This document shows positions 48,001 to 56,026 of a stretch of 64,000 nucleotides of DNA, piece by piece. The position numbers and the translations under genes were made by a program. The notes beneath the pieces were generated by a model that was given only the letters and a program-made list of their open reading frames with translations, did no database searches and was not told where the DNA came from. The stretch is from assembly GCF_000702265.1 (NCBI RefSeq), contig NZ_JNKZ01000007.1, positions 124,001 through 188,000 of the forward strand, read 5' to 3'. Origin of the DNA: Butyrivibrio sp. NC2002. Lineage in GTDB: Bacteria > Bacillota > Clostridia > Lachnospirales > Lachnospiraceae. Position 1 is the first letter of the stretch; each line of letters opens with the position of its first letter.

Positions 48001-49032
48001 ATGAGTAAAAAGAATTTGGACTGGTCAAGCATTGGATTTAACTATCACGTAGCGGATCTTCGCTATGTTTCCAACTATAAGGATGGAAAATGGGATGATG
48101 GTGAGCTTACTACGGATTCAAAAGTAGTTCTTAGTGAAGATGCCGGTGTCCTTCATTATGCACAGGAAGTATTTGAAGGCCTTAAGGCTTATGAGACAGA
48201 AGACGGACATATCGTATGCTTCCGTCCTGACCTAAATGCAAGCCGTATGGTTGACTCTGCAAAGAGACTGGAGATGCCTCCATTCCCTGAAGAGAGATTT
48301 ATCAAGGCTGTAGAAGAAGTAGTTAAGGCAAACGAGGACTGGGTTCCGCCTTTCGGAAGTGGTGCAACTTTATATATCAGACCTCTTATGTTCGCTACAG
48401 GCAATGTAATCGGAGTTAAGCCTGCTGATGAATATCAGTTCAGAATTTTCGTTACACCTGTAGGACCTTACTTCAAGGGTGGCGCAAAGCCTATCGTTGT
48501 AAAAATAAGTGATTTTGACAGAGCAGCACCGCACGGAACAGGTAACATCAAGGCCGGACTTAACTATGCAATGAGCCTTCATGCTATTGTTACAGCTCAT
48601 GATGAAGGTTTTGCAGAGAATGTATATCTTGATGCAGCTTCAAGAACATATATCGAGGAGACAGGCGGAGCTAACATAATCTTTGTAGATGCTGACGGCA
48701 ACCTTGTTGTTCCCAAGTCATATACTGATTCAATCCTTCCTTCTATCACAAGAAGATCTATCGTTCAGGTTGCAAAAGACTATCTTGGACTTAAGGTTGA
48801 CGAAAGACCTGTACGTCTTGATGAAGTTAAAAACTTTAAGGAAATGGGACTTTGCGGAACAGCTGCTGTTATTTCTCCTGTTGGCAAGATCAATGACCAC
48901 GGCAACGAAATCTGCTTCGAGTCCGGAATGGAAGAGATGGGACCTGTTATCAAGAAGCTCTATGATACTCTTACAGGTATCCAGATGGGCGAGATCAAGG
49001 CTCCTGAAGGATGGGTTCACGTAATCAAATAA
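48001..49032 (+). CDS. ilvE: Branched-chain amino-acid aminotransferase
   Basis: A 343-residue class IV aminotransferase of the long (eukaryote-like) BCAT group; it makes valine, leucine and isoleucine from their keto acids. The PLP lysine is K184 in GNIKAGLNYA. The motifs YAQEVFEGLKAY, RPDLNASRM and YIEETGGANIIF are present. Strong AAAGGAG site. It closes the set of branched-chain genes of the region; ilvD, leuA and leuB are missing here. Confidence 0.95.
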   Translation: MSKKNLDWSSIGFNYHVADLRYVSNYKDGKWDDGELTTDSKVVLSEDAGVLHYAQEVFEGLKAYETEDGHIVCFRPDLNASRMVDSAKRLEMPPFPEERFIKAVEEVVKANEDWVPPFGSGATLYIRPLMFATGNVIGVKPADEYQFRIFVTPVGPYFKGGAKPIVVKISDFDRAAPHGTGNIKAGLNYAMSLHAIVTAHDEGFAENVYLDAASRTYIEETGGANIIFVDADGNLVVPKSYTDSILPSITRRSIVQVAKDYLGLKVDERPVRLDEVKNFKEMGLCGTAAVISPVGKINDHGNEICFESGMEEMGPVIKKLYDTLTGIQMGEIKAPEGWVHVIK

Positions 49033-49035
49033 TAT

Positions 49036-49419
49036 ATGAGTGACATATCACGAAAAAGAAAAAATTCCATCTTACTGCTATGTGCTATTATCATCATTTC
49101 ATTTTTGATCTATGGCTTTAATCAGGCATTTGGAGAAAAAGGAGAGATGGTGGTAATATCCGTAGACGGTAAAGATATAGAGTCATTTCCCCTTTCAGAA
49201 GACAGGAAAGTAAGGATTGAGGGCTATAACGGAGGATACAATGACGTTGTTATAAAAGACGGCAAGGCCTTCGTTGAAAGTGCGGATTGTCCCGATTGTT
49301 TGTGCATCGAACAGGGTATGATTGACAGCGCCGGGGAGTCTGTAATTTGTCTTCCTCACAGGGTAATTATTATAATTTTAGGAAAATCGAATAAAGGTAT
49401 AGACTTAATTTCAAAATAG
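49036..49419 (+). CDS. NusG domain II-containing membrane-anchored protein
   Basis: A 127-residue protein with one N-terminal membrane helix (about 10-30) and an outside domain of NusG-II type; the pattern CPDCLCIEQGMI then GESVICLPHRV is typical. It follows ilvE after 3 bases with no separate ribosome-binding site of note. In Clostridia such proteins often stand beside Gx-transporter and Rnf-type genes; a Gx gene lies at 53182, after the ABC pair. Function unknown. Confidence 0.85.
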   Translation: MSDISRKRKNSILLLCAIIIISFLIYGFNQAFGEKGEMVVISVDGKDIESFPLSEDRKVRIEGYNGGYNDVVIKDGKAFVESADCPDCLCIEQGMIDSAGESVICLPHRVIIIILGKSNKGIDLISK

Positions 49420-49452
49420 CTATAATATCTTAAAGAAGTGACTAAAGTAATT

Positions 49453-49505
49453 CACGTTTGTTTAATAAGTTTCTTGTAAACATAATAAACAAACGTGTTT
49501 TTTTT
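49453..49505 (+). terminator. Rho-independent terminator after the NusG-II gene
   Basis: A long stem (CACGTTTGTTTA with TAAACAAACGTG, extended inward with two mismatches) is followed by eight T. It ends the branched-chain region. Confidence 0.85.
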
Positions 49506-49578
49506 CCTTTTTTGCAATGCAGTTTTTGTGGGTAGAACTTCATTGCAGGTCACTAACATTAAAAAAATGGGGTGTATT

Positions 49579-51363
49579 ATGAAAAAAAGTTACGGAGCTT
49601 GGAAATTCCCAAGAACAAGACTGCAATGGCTCTGGGACAACATGGAAGGGTACAGACTGCTGTATTTAACAGTAGTCATTGGAACGGTTGTATATAACGT
49701 TATGCAGCTTACTGTTCCCTACTTTGCTTCTCGAATCGTTGACAGATTCCTTTCAGGGGAAGAAGGAAAAACAAATTTTTTAAACCATTCGGATGAGTTC
49801 TATAAACTAATAGCAGCTATGATCATATTTACGGTCATAAGATGCCTTATAGTTTATTTTGACTGCGTGGGATATGAAAAAGTATCTCAGGGAGTCCTCT
49901 TCAGGATCAGAAATTATCTCTATGACAAAATTCAAAGACAGGATATGAAGTTTTATGCTTCATACAGAACAGGTGACCTGATGACGAGAGTTACGGGTGA
50001 CCTCGATGCGGTGCGCCATATGGTTGCATGGGTTGTGAGAATGGTAGTAGAAGCGCTTTCTCTTATAACCGCAACAAGTATATATTTCTTTTTCATGAAC
50101 TGGAAGATGGCACTCACACTTCTTGCAGTTGCTCCTTTTATTTTTGGCGTTATCATCATCTTCAAAAATCAGGTTGCACCTATGCATGCTCTTCTTCGTG
50201 AAAAGCTTGCAGGCATGAATACCATGGCTCAGGAAAACATATCCGGAAACAAGGTAGTTAAAGCCTTTGCCAGGGAAGACTACGAGATAGAAAGATTTGA
50301 TAAGTGCAACACAGATTACAGGGATACCAATAAGAAAACGGCATTTACCTGGATCAGATTCTTCCCGATAGTTGAGAGCGTTGCAAACCTGCTGCCTCTA
50401 TTACTCCTTGTAGTCGGCGGCCTGTTCCTTATAGGTGGCCAGATGACTATGGGTGAATTTGTAGCATTTTCAGGTCTTACATGGGCTATTGCCAATCCTA
50501 TGAGACAGCTTGGAAATATCATGAACGAATTCCAGAGATTTTCAGCATGCTCTGTAAAGGTTATGGAAATCTATTATTCAGAGCCTGAAATCGTGGATAG
50601 CCCTGATGCTGTCGATATGCCCGAGAGATTTGAGGGCGAAATAGAATTTAAGAATGTTTTTTTCAAATACTCTGATGGTAAGCTTCCTGTTGTTAAGGAT
50701 ATTTCCTTTACAGCAAAGCCCGGTCAGACTATAGCCATAATGGGCGAAACAGGATGCGGAAAAACATCTCTTATTCACCTGATACCCAGATTCTATGAGC
50801 CAACTGATGGCCAGATACTTATAGACGGCGTTGATGTATCAAAGATAAAGCTTCATCAGCTTAGGAAGAACATAGGTCTTGCAACGCAGGACGTGCTTCT
50901 TTACTCAGATACTATCGATGGAAATATTGCCTATGGAGATCAGCATATAACAAGGGATGAAGTCGTTAAATTTGCAAAGTATTCTCAGGCATCGGATTTT
51001 ATTGCAAAAATGCCTGAAGGCTATGAAACCATAGTAGGTGAAAGAGGTGTTGGCTTGTCCGGCGGACAAAAGCAGAGAATATCTCTTGCAAGAGCGCTTG
51101 CTGTAAAGCCTTCGATACTGATACTTGATGATACGACATCTGCTGTGGATCTTGAGACAGAGAAGGCTATACAGGAAAGCCTTAGAAACCTTGATTTTAA
51201 TTGCACCAAGATCATCATTGCACAGAGAATATCAACTACAAAAGATGCTGACCAGATTCTTATAATGCAGGACGGCGAGATTACTGAGAGAGGAACTCAC
51301 GAGGAGCTTATCAAAAAAGGCGGCTATTACGCAGAGCTTGTTAAGCTTCAGATGGGTGCATGA
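49579..51363 (+). CDS. ABC exporter half-transporter with degenerate Walker B
   Basis: A 594-residue protein: six membrane segments (first 320 residues) and an ATPase domain. Walker A is GETGCGKTS and the signature is the canonical LSGGQKQR, but Walker B is ILILDDTTSA, so the catalytic Glu is Asp. This is the usual non-catalytic half of a heterodimeric multidrug-type exporter (BmrCD, LmrCD, TM287/288). An upstream in-frame start at 49495 would fall inside the terminator; the ATG at 49579 behind TGGGGTG is chosen and gives the same length as the partner. Confidence 0.92.
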   Translation: MKKSYGAWKFPRTRLQWLWDNMEGYRLLYLTVVIGTVVYNVMQLTVPYFASRIVDRFLSGEEGKTNFLNHSDEFYKLIAAMIIFTVIRCLIVYFDCVGYEKVSQGVLFRIRNYLYDKIQRQDMKFYASYRTGDLMTRVTGDLDAVRHMVAWVVRMVVEALSLITATSIYFFFMNWKMALTLLAVAPFIFGVIIIFKNQVAPMHALLREKLAGMNTMAQENISGNKVVKAFAREDYEIERFDKCNTDYRDTNKKTAFTWIRFFPIVESVANLLPLLLLVVGGLFLIGGQMTMGEFVAFSGLTWAIANPMRQLGNIMNEFQRFSACSVKVMEIYYSEPEIVDSPDAVDMPERFEGEIEFKNVFFKYSDGKLPVVKDISFTAKPGQTIAIMGETGCGKTSLIHLIPRFYEPTDGQILIDGVDVSKIKLHQLRKNIGLATQDVLLYSDTIDGNIAYGDQHITRDEVVKFAKYSQASDFIAKMPEGYETIVGERGVGLSGGQKQRISLARALAVKPSILILDDTTSAVDLETEKAIQESLRNLDFNCTKIIIAQRISTTKDADQILIMQDGEITERGTHEELIKKGGYYAELVKLQMGA

Positions 51364-51378
51364 CAGGGGAGTTAAATT

Positions 51379-53163
51379 ATGGCAAGAAATACGTATAAAC
51401 AGGATGAAGTCTTAGAAGAGCCTTTTGACATAAAGCACCTACTTCGTGCTTCGGGATATATTAAAAAACATGCAGGCAAAATGATAATTGCCCTTGTGCT
51501 TTCAGCTATTGGCGGTATTACAGCGCTTATAAGCCCTATTATTTTTCAGAAGGCATTGGACGAGGCAATTCCCAATTCAGATAGGATAATGCTCTTTAAG
51601 CTTGCTATTTTAATGGGAGCTGTTTATCTTATAAGCATTTTGTTTGCAACTATCAGATCTTATATCATGGTCAATGTCAGTCAGGATATTATTTATCAGA
51701 TAAGGAGTGATCTGTATGAGCATCTTCAGAAGCTATCATTCCAGTATTATGATGACAGACCGCACGGCAAGATTCTTGTAAGAGTTGTAAACTATGTAAA
51801 TTCCGTTTCTGATATGTTAAGTAACGGACTTATAAATCTTATACTTGAGTTTTTGAATCTGATCTTTATTGTTATTTTCATGCTCTATGTGGACGTTAAG
51901 CTAAGCCTTGTTGTCCTTGCGGGAGTTCCAATTCTCATGTTTTTCATGTTCTGGATAAAGAACAAGCAGAGAATAGCATGGCAGATGGTTTCGAACAAAA
52001 ACTCTAACCTGAATGCTTATCTGCAGGAAAATATCGTAGGTGCAAGAATCACTCAGATTTTTGCAAGAGAAGATGAGAATGCAGCCATTTTCAAGGATCT
52101 TTCAAATGATTGCAGAAAGACATGGATGAGGGCTATTTATTATTCCACACTTGTTTGGCCGGGCATCGATACTATTTCTGTTTTCGTAACAGCAGCGCTG
52201 TATACAGCCGGAATAGTAATGTTTACAAACGGACATCAGACTCTTGGAACTATCATCGCGATTTCCAACTATGCGTCAAGATTCTGGCAGCCTATTATGA
52301 ACCTTGGAAATATATTTAATAACTTTATAAATAATATTGCTTACCTTGAGCGTATCTTTGAAACGATTGATGAACCCGTAACGATCGATGATAAGCCCGG
52401 ATGCATTGAGATGAAAAAGGTTACAGGAAAGGTTGAATTCAAAAATGTATCTTTTTCATACGAGCCCGGAGAAGAAATCCTCCACGATGTATCATTTACT
52501 GTTGAGCCGGGTGAAAGTATCGCTCTTGTAGGACCTACAGGTGCAGGGAAGAGTACAATTGTGAGTCTTATTTCAAGGTTTTATGACGTTGACAAGGGAC
52601 AGATACTTATTGACGGGCAGGATATTTCGAAAGTATCGCTTAAATCACTAAGAAGCCAGATGGGTATAATGCTTCAGGACAGCTTTATATTCTCAGGAAC
52701 AATTGAGGATAATATTAAATACGGCAAACTTGATGCAACTGAAAAAGAGGTTTACAGAGCAAGCAAAACCGTATGTGCCGATGAATTTATAAGAAAACTA
52801 TCAAAAGGCTATGATACTGAGGTTAAGGAGAGAGGCGCACTTCTTTCACAGGGGCAGAAGCAGCTTATATCTTTTGCAAGAACGCTTTTGTCAGATCCTG
52901 CAATACTTGTTCTTGATGAAGCTACGTCAAGTATTGATGTGCAGACTGAAAAAGCTCTTCAAAAGGGACTTAATGCGATGCTTGAAGGAAGAACAAGCTT
53001 TATTATCGCCCACAGACTCTCAACCATTACAGGGTGCGATAAGATAATGTATATATCAGACGGCGGAATAACAGAGTGCGGATCTCACGAAGAGCTTATG
53101 GCCAAAAAGGGTGACTATTACAAACTCTACACAGCTCAGATTGAGGATCTTGAGAGCGCATGA
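51379..53163 (+). CDS. ABC exporter half-transporter, catalytic partner
   Basis: A 594-residue partner of the protein before it, 15 bases downstream. Six membrane segments, then Walker A GPTGAGKST and a complete Walker B with catalytic Glu (LVLDEATSS). Its signature is LSQGQKQL rather than LSGGQ. The degenerate Walker B of one subunit faces the degenerate signature of the other, giving one active and one inactive ATP site. It probably exports drugs, lipids or peptides. Start behind CAGGGGAG. Confidence 0.93.
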   Translation: MARNTYKQDEVLEEPFDIKHLLRASGYIKKHAGKMIIALVLSAIGGITALISPIIFQKALDEAIPNSDRIMLFKLAILMGAVYLISILFATIRSYIMVNVSQDIIYQIRSDLYEHLQKLSFQYYDDRPHGKILVRVVNYVNSVSDMLSNGLINLILEFLNLIFIVIFMLYVDVKLSLVVLAGVPILMFFMFWIKNKQRIAWQMVSNKNSNLNAYLQENIVGARITQIFAREDENAAIFKDLSNDCRKTWMRAIYYSTLVWPGIDTISVFVTAALYTAGIVMFTNGHQTLGTIIAISNYASRFWQPIMNLGNIFNNFINNIAYLERIFETIDEPVTIDDKPGCIEMKKVTGKVEFKNVSFSYEPGEEILHDVSFTVEPGESIALVGPTGAGKSTIVSLISRFYDVDKGQILIDGQDISKVSLKSLRSQMGIMLQDSFIFSGTIEDNIKYGKLDATEKEVYRASKTVCADEFIRKLSKGYDTEVKERGALLSQGQKQLISFARTLLSDPAILVLDEATSSIDVQTEKALQKGLNAMLEGRTSFIIAHRLSTITGCDKIMYISDGGITECGSHEELMAKKGDYYKLYTAQIEDLESA

Positions 53164-53165
53164 TG

Positions 53166-53174
53166 TGATATAAT
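53166..53174 (+). promoter_or_regulatory. Extended -10 motif directly before the Gx transporter gene
   Basis: TGA before a perfect TATAAT. Only 7 bases lie between the box and the ATG at 53182, so a transcript started here would have almost no leader. Confidence 0.4.
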
Positions 53175-53181
53175 TGTTTTC

Positions 53182-53700
53182 ATGGAAAACAGGATAACAA
53201 CCAAAAAACTTACAATTCTTTCTCTGTCGCTTGCTTATGCGATGATACTGTCATATGTGGAATCATTATTTCCGTTTTTTTATGGAGTCCCCGGGATGAA
53301 GCTCGGACTTCCCAATATGGCAATTGTTTTCATCTTATATGTATACGGAAGCAGAGAGGGCATACTTATAAATATTCTTAGAATTGTACTTACAGGCTTC
53401 CTTTTTGGAAGCCTTTTTGGAATTCTTTTTTCTGTTTTCGGGGCTCTTTTCAGCTTCATTTTTATGGTATTATTTAAAAAGATGAATTTTTTTGACATGG
53501 GAGGAGTTAGTGTCATAGGCGGGATTGCCCATAATATCGGGCAGCTTTTTGTGGCTTGCTTTATTGTAAAGACAAGCGGCATTTTGTTTTATCTGCCGCC
53601 GCTTCTTATTGCGGGTGCAATTACAGGTTATGTAAACGGCTTTATCGCTGAGAGAATGAAAATTCATCTTGAAAAAAGTTTGACCGGGAGATTTTTATGA
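53182..53700 (+). CDS. Gx transporter family protein (heptaprenyl diphosphate synthase component I-like)
   Basis: A 172-residue membrane protein with five or six hydrophobic segments and the Gly-rich pattern YGVPGMKLGLPNMAIVFILYVYG. The family is named for HepS1-like sequences but resembles small-molecule (ECF S-component type) transporters, so a role in prenyl synthesis is doubtful. No ribosome-binding site is visible before the ATG. Its stop overlaps the ruvA start by 4 bases (ATGA). Confidence 0.83.
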   Translation: MENRITTKKLTILSLSLAYAMILSYVESLFPFFYGVPGMKLGLPNMAIVFILYVYGSREGILINILRIVLTGFLFGSLFGILFSVFGALFSFIFMVLFKKMNFFDMGGVSVIGGIAHNIGQLFVACFIVKTSGILFYLPPLLIAGAITGYVNGFIAERMKIHLEKSLTGRFL

Positions 53701-54311
53701 TAGCATTTGTAAACGGAATTCTGGATATGACAGATGGGCAGAGCTGCGTCATCGATGTTCAGGGTGTCGGATATAACGTTAATATTTCAGGGTATACTGC
53801 GGACAGGCTTCCGGGTATAGGTGAGATAGTAAAGCTTTATACATATCTTAGTGTAAGGGAAGATGCAATGAGCCTTTACGGATTCTTATCAAGGGATGAG
53901 CTTGATTTCTTTAAGATGCTTATCAGTGTAAGCGGCATCGGTCCTAAGGTTGGACAGGCGATTTTGTCGGTTATGACGCCTGACGATCTGAGATTTGCAA
54001 TTCTGGCAGGAGATTCCAAATCAATAAGTAAAGCACCGGGAGTTGGCAAGAAAACAGCAGAAAGACTGGTTCTTGAGCTGCATGATAAGATTTCTGCAGA
54101 GGATATAACAGGCGCAGATTTTGGCGGCGATGGCCTTTCCGGATCATCAGAAAAAGAGGGCGCACAGAGTGAAGCACTCGAAGCACTTGTTGCTCTTGGA
54201 TATTCCGCATCAGAGGCTTCTAAAGCAGTACGAAAGGTATTATCTTCAAAAGAAGTATCGCTAGATGATACTGAAGCTATTCTTAAGATGGCTTTAAAAG
54301 AACTGTTCTGA
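53697..54311 (+). CDS. ruvA: Holliday junction branch migration protein RuvA
   Basis: A 204-residue protein: N-terminal OB fold ([13 protein letters not shown]), two helix-hairpin-helix motifs ([16 protein letters not shown] and [16 protein letters not shown]), and a C-terminal domain ([15 protein letters not shown]) that contacts RuvB. It binds Holliday junctions as a tetramer and loads RuvB. The start overlaps the Gx gene; ruvB follows 61 bases after the stop. ruvC is not next to them. Confidence 0.95.
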   Translation: MIAFVNGILDMTDGQSCVIDVQGVGYNVNISGYTADRLPGIGEIVKLYTYLSVREDAMSLYGFLSRDELDFFKMLISVSGIGPKVGQAILSVMTPDDLRFAILAGDSKSISKAPGVGKKTAERLVLELHDKISAEDITGADFGGDGLSGSSEKEGAQSEALEALVALGYSASEASKAVRKVLSSKEVSLDDTEAILKMALKELF

Positions 54312-54372
54312 TACAACACGAAAGAGATATTTTCATCTTTCATTAAATAATATTTTCGTAATGGGGATTTTT

Positions 54373-55410
54373 ATGGAAAAAAGAAGTATTAAAACTTCTG
54401 CAAGTGAATCCAGAAGAACGACAGATGCTTCATTTACAGAAGAGGATTTAAGAATTGAAGGATCGCTACGACCAAAGAGATTAAAGGATTACATCGGTCA
54501 AAAGAAGATAAAAGAGAATCTTCTTATCTCAATCGAGGCCGCTAAAAAGAGAAATCAAAGTCTTGATCATATCCTTCTCTACGGACCTCCCGGACTTGGA
54601 AAGACGACCCTTGCCGAGATAATAGCGCAGGAGATGGGCGTAAACTGCAAGGTTACAAGCGGACCTGCAATTGAAAAACCGGGCGAGATCGCTGCTATAC
54701 TTAATAATTTAAAAGAGGGCGACGTCCTTTTTATCGATGAGATACACAGACTTAACAGGCAGGTAGAGGAAGTTCTTTATCCTGCAATGGAAGATTTTAA
54801 GATAGACATCATGATAGGAAAGGGACCAACAGCCAGGTCTATAAGACTAGACCTTCCGAGGTTTACGCTAATTGGTGCAACAACAAGAGCCGGTATGCTC
54901 TCAGCTCCCTTAAGGGATAGGTTCGGAATGCTCTTTAGAATGGAATTTTATGAGATAGAAGAGCTTATGCAGATAATAATGCAGTCCGCAAAGGTTCTAG
55001 GCGTTGAAACAAGGGAAAAAGGCGCTGAAGAAATGGCGAGACGAAGCCGCGGAACGCCACGTATTGCAAACAGGATCCTTAAAAGAGTAAGAGATTATGC
55101 GCAGGTTAGGTATGACGGTGTTATCACTGAGGAAGTTGCAAAAACAGCACTTGACCTTATGGATGTAGACAAACTCGGGCTTGATCACAACGACAGGACT
55201 TTGCTTCTTACTCTTATTGAGAAGTTCGCGGGAGGCCCCGCAGGTCTTGATACTCTGGCTGCATCAATAGGCGAAGATGCCGGCACGATCGAGGATGTAT
55301 ATGAGCCATATCTGTTAAAAAACGGCCTCATAAACAGGACACCCAGAGGAAGAGTAGTAACCGATCTTGCGTACGAACATCTTGGGCTTTACACTAGCCA
55401 GGATACATGA
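54373..55410 (+). CDS. ruvB: Holliday junction branch migration ATPase RuvB
   Basis: A 345-residue AAA+ motor for branch migration. [12 protein letters not shown] precedes Walker [10 protein letters not shown]; Walker B is LFIDEIHRL; sensor 1 lies in IGATTRAG and the arginine finger region in [10 protein letters not shown]; the C-terminal winged helix is typical. GGGGA lies 6 bases before the ATG at 54373, so the in-frame ATG at 54361 is judged unlikely. Confidence 0.96.
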   Translation: MEKRSIKTSASESRRTTDASFTEEDLRIEGSLRPKRLKDYIGQKKIKENLLISIEAAKKRNQSLDHILLYGPPGLGKTTLAEIIAQEMGVNCKVTSGPAIEKPGEIAAILNNLKEGDVLFIDEIHRLNRQVEEVLYPAMEDFKIDIMIGKGPTARSIRLDLPRFTLIGATTRAGMLSAPLRDRFGMLFRMEFYEIEELMQIIMQSAKVLGVETREKGAEEMARRSRGTPRIANRILKRVRDYAQVRYDGVITEEVAKTALDLMDVDKLGLDHNDRTLLLTLIEKFAGGPAGLDTLAASIGEDAGTIEDVYEPYLLKNGLINRTPRGRVVTDLAYEHLGLYTSQDT

Positions 55411-55415
55411 TGTTG

Positions 55416-55424
55416 TGGTATAAT
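55416..55424 (+). promoter_or_regulatory. Extended -10 promoter before zapA
   Basis: TGG before a perfect TATAAT, just after the ruvB stop and 132 bases upstream of the zapA start. The leader between them is AT-rich, and no other element is seen in it. Confidence 0.5.
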
Positions 55425-55556
55425 TTGATTAATTAAATAACAAGCAATACTATTGAAAACTTTATTCCCTAAAGTATATAATTCAATATAACCATTGCAA
55501 GTTATGTAAAATATTAGAGATTCGAGTAGGATGGTTTGAAAAAAGGGAGGGGAATT

Positions 55557-55964
55557 ATGGCTTCAAAGACAGATACAGAGGTAATCATCGGTGGTAAAGT
55601 CTTTACACTCAGCGGTTACGAAAGTGAGGAATATCTCCAGAAGGTAGCTCTATATATTAACAATAAAATAGCAGATTACAATAAGATGGATGGCTTTAAG
55701 AGACAGCCTGTTGATACACAGAATGTTCTGCTTCAGCTTAATATAGCAGATGACTATTTTAAAGCTAAGAAACAGGTTGAACTTCTGGAAGGACAGCTCA
55801 GCGATAAGGAAAAAGAACTCTATGATATCAAGCATGAGCTTATCGCAACTCAGATAAAGCTGGAAAATACAGAGAAAAATGTGAAAAATCTTCAGTCCGA
55901 CATCACAGAGGACTCAAGAAAAATAATCCAGATGGAAACAGAACTTAAAACATTAAAGAAATAA
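55557..55964 (+). CDS. zapA: Cell division protein ZapA
   Basis: A 135-residue protein. The N-terminal head (TEVIIGGKVFTLSGYESEEYLQKVALYINNK) is the ZapA fold that binds and bundles FtsZ. A long coiled coil follows to the end, longer than in the roughly 85-residue Bacillus ZapA. GGGAGGGG lies just before the ATG at 55557. It lies upstream of division/cell-wall genes (FtsW, PBP). Confidence 0.88.
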   Translation: MASKTDTEVIIGGKVFTLSGYESEEYLQKVALYINNKIADYNKMDGFKRQPVDTQNVLLQLNIADDYFKAKKQVELLEGQLSDKEKELYDIKHELIATQIKLENTEKNVKNLQSDITEDSRKIIQMETELKTLKK

Positions 55965-55973
55965 ATTTTATTT

Positions 55974-55999
55974 AAAAAGCTGCCTTATGGCGGCTTTTT
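55974..55999 (+). terminator. Rho-independent terminator after zapA
   Basis: An 11-base-pair stem (AAAAAGCTGCC with GGCGGCTTTTT, one G-U pair) with a TTAT loop. The T run is part of the stem. Confidence 0.85.
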
Positions 56000-56026
56000 A
56001 AGCTTGTACGTTTATACAGGAGTTTT

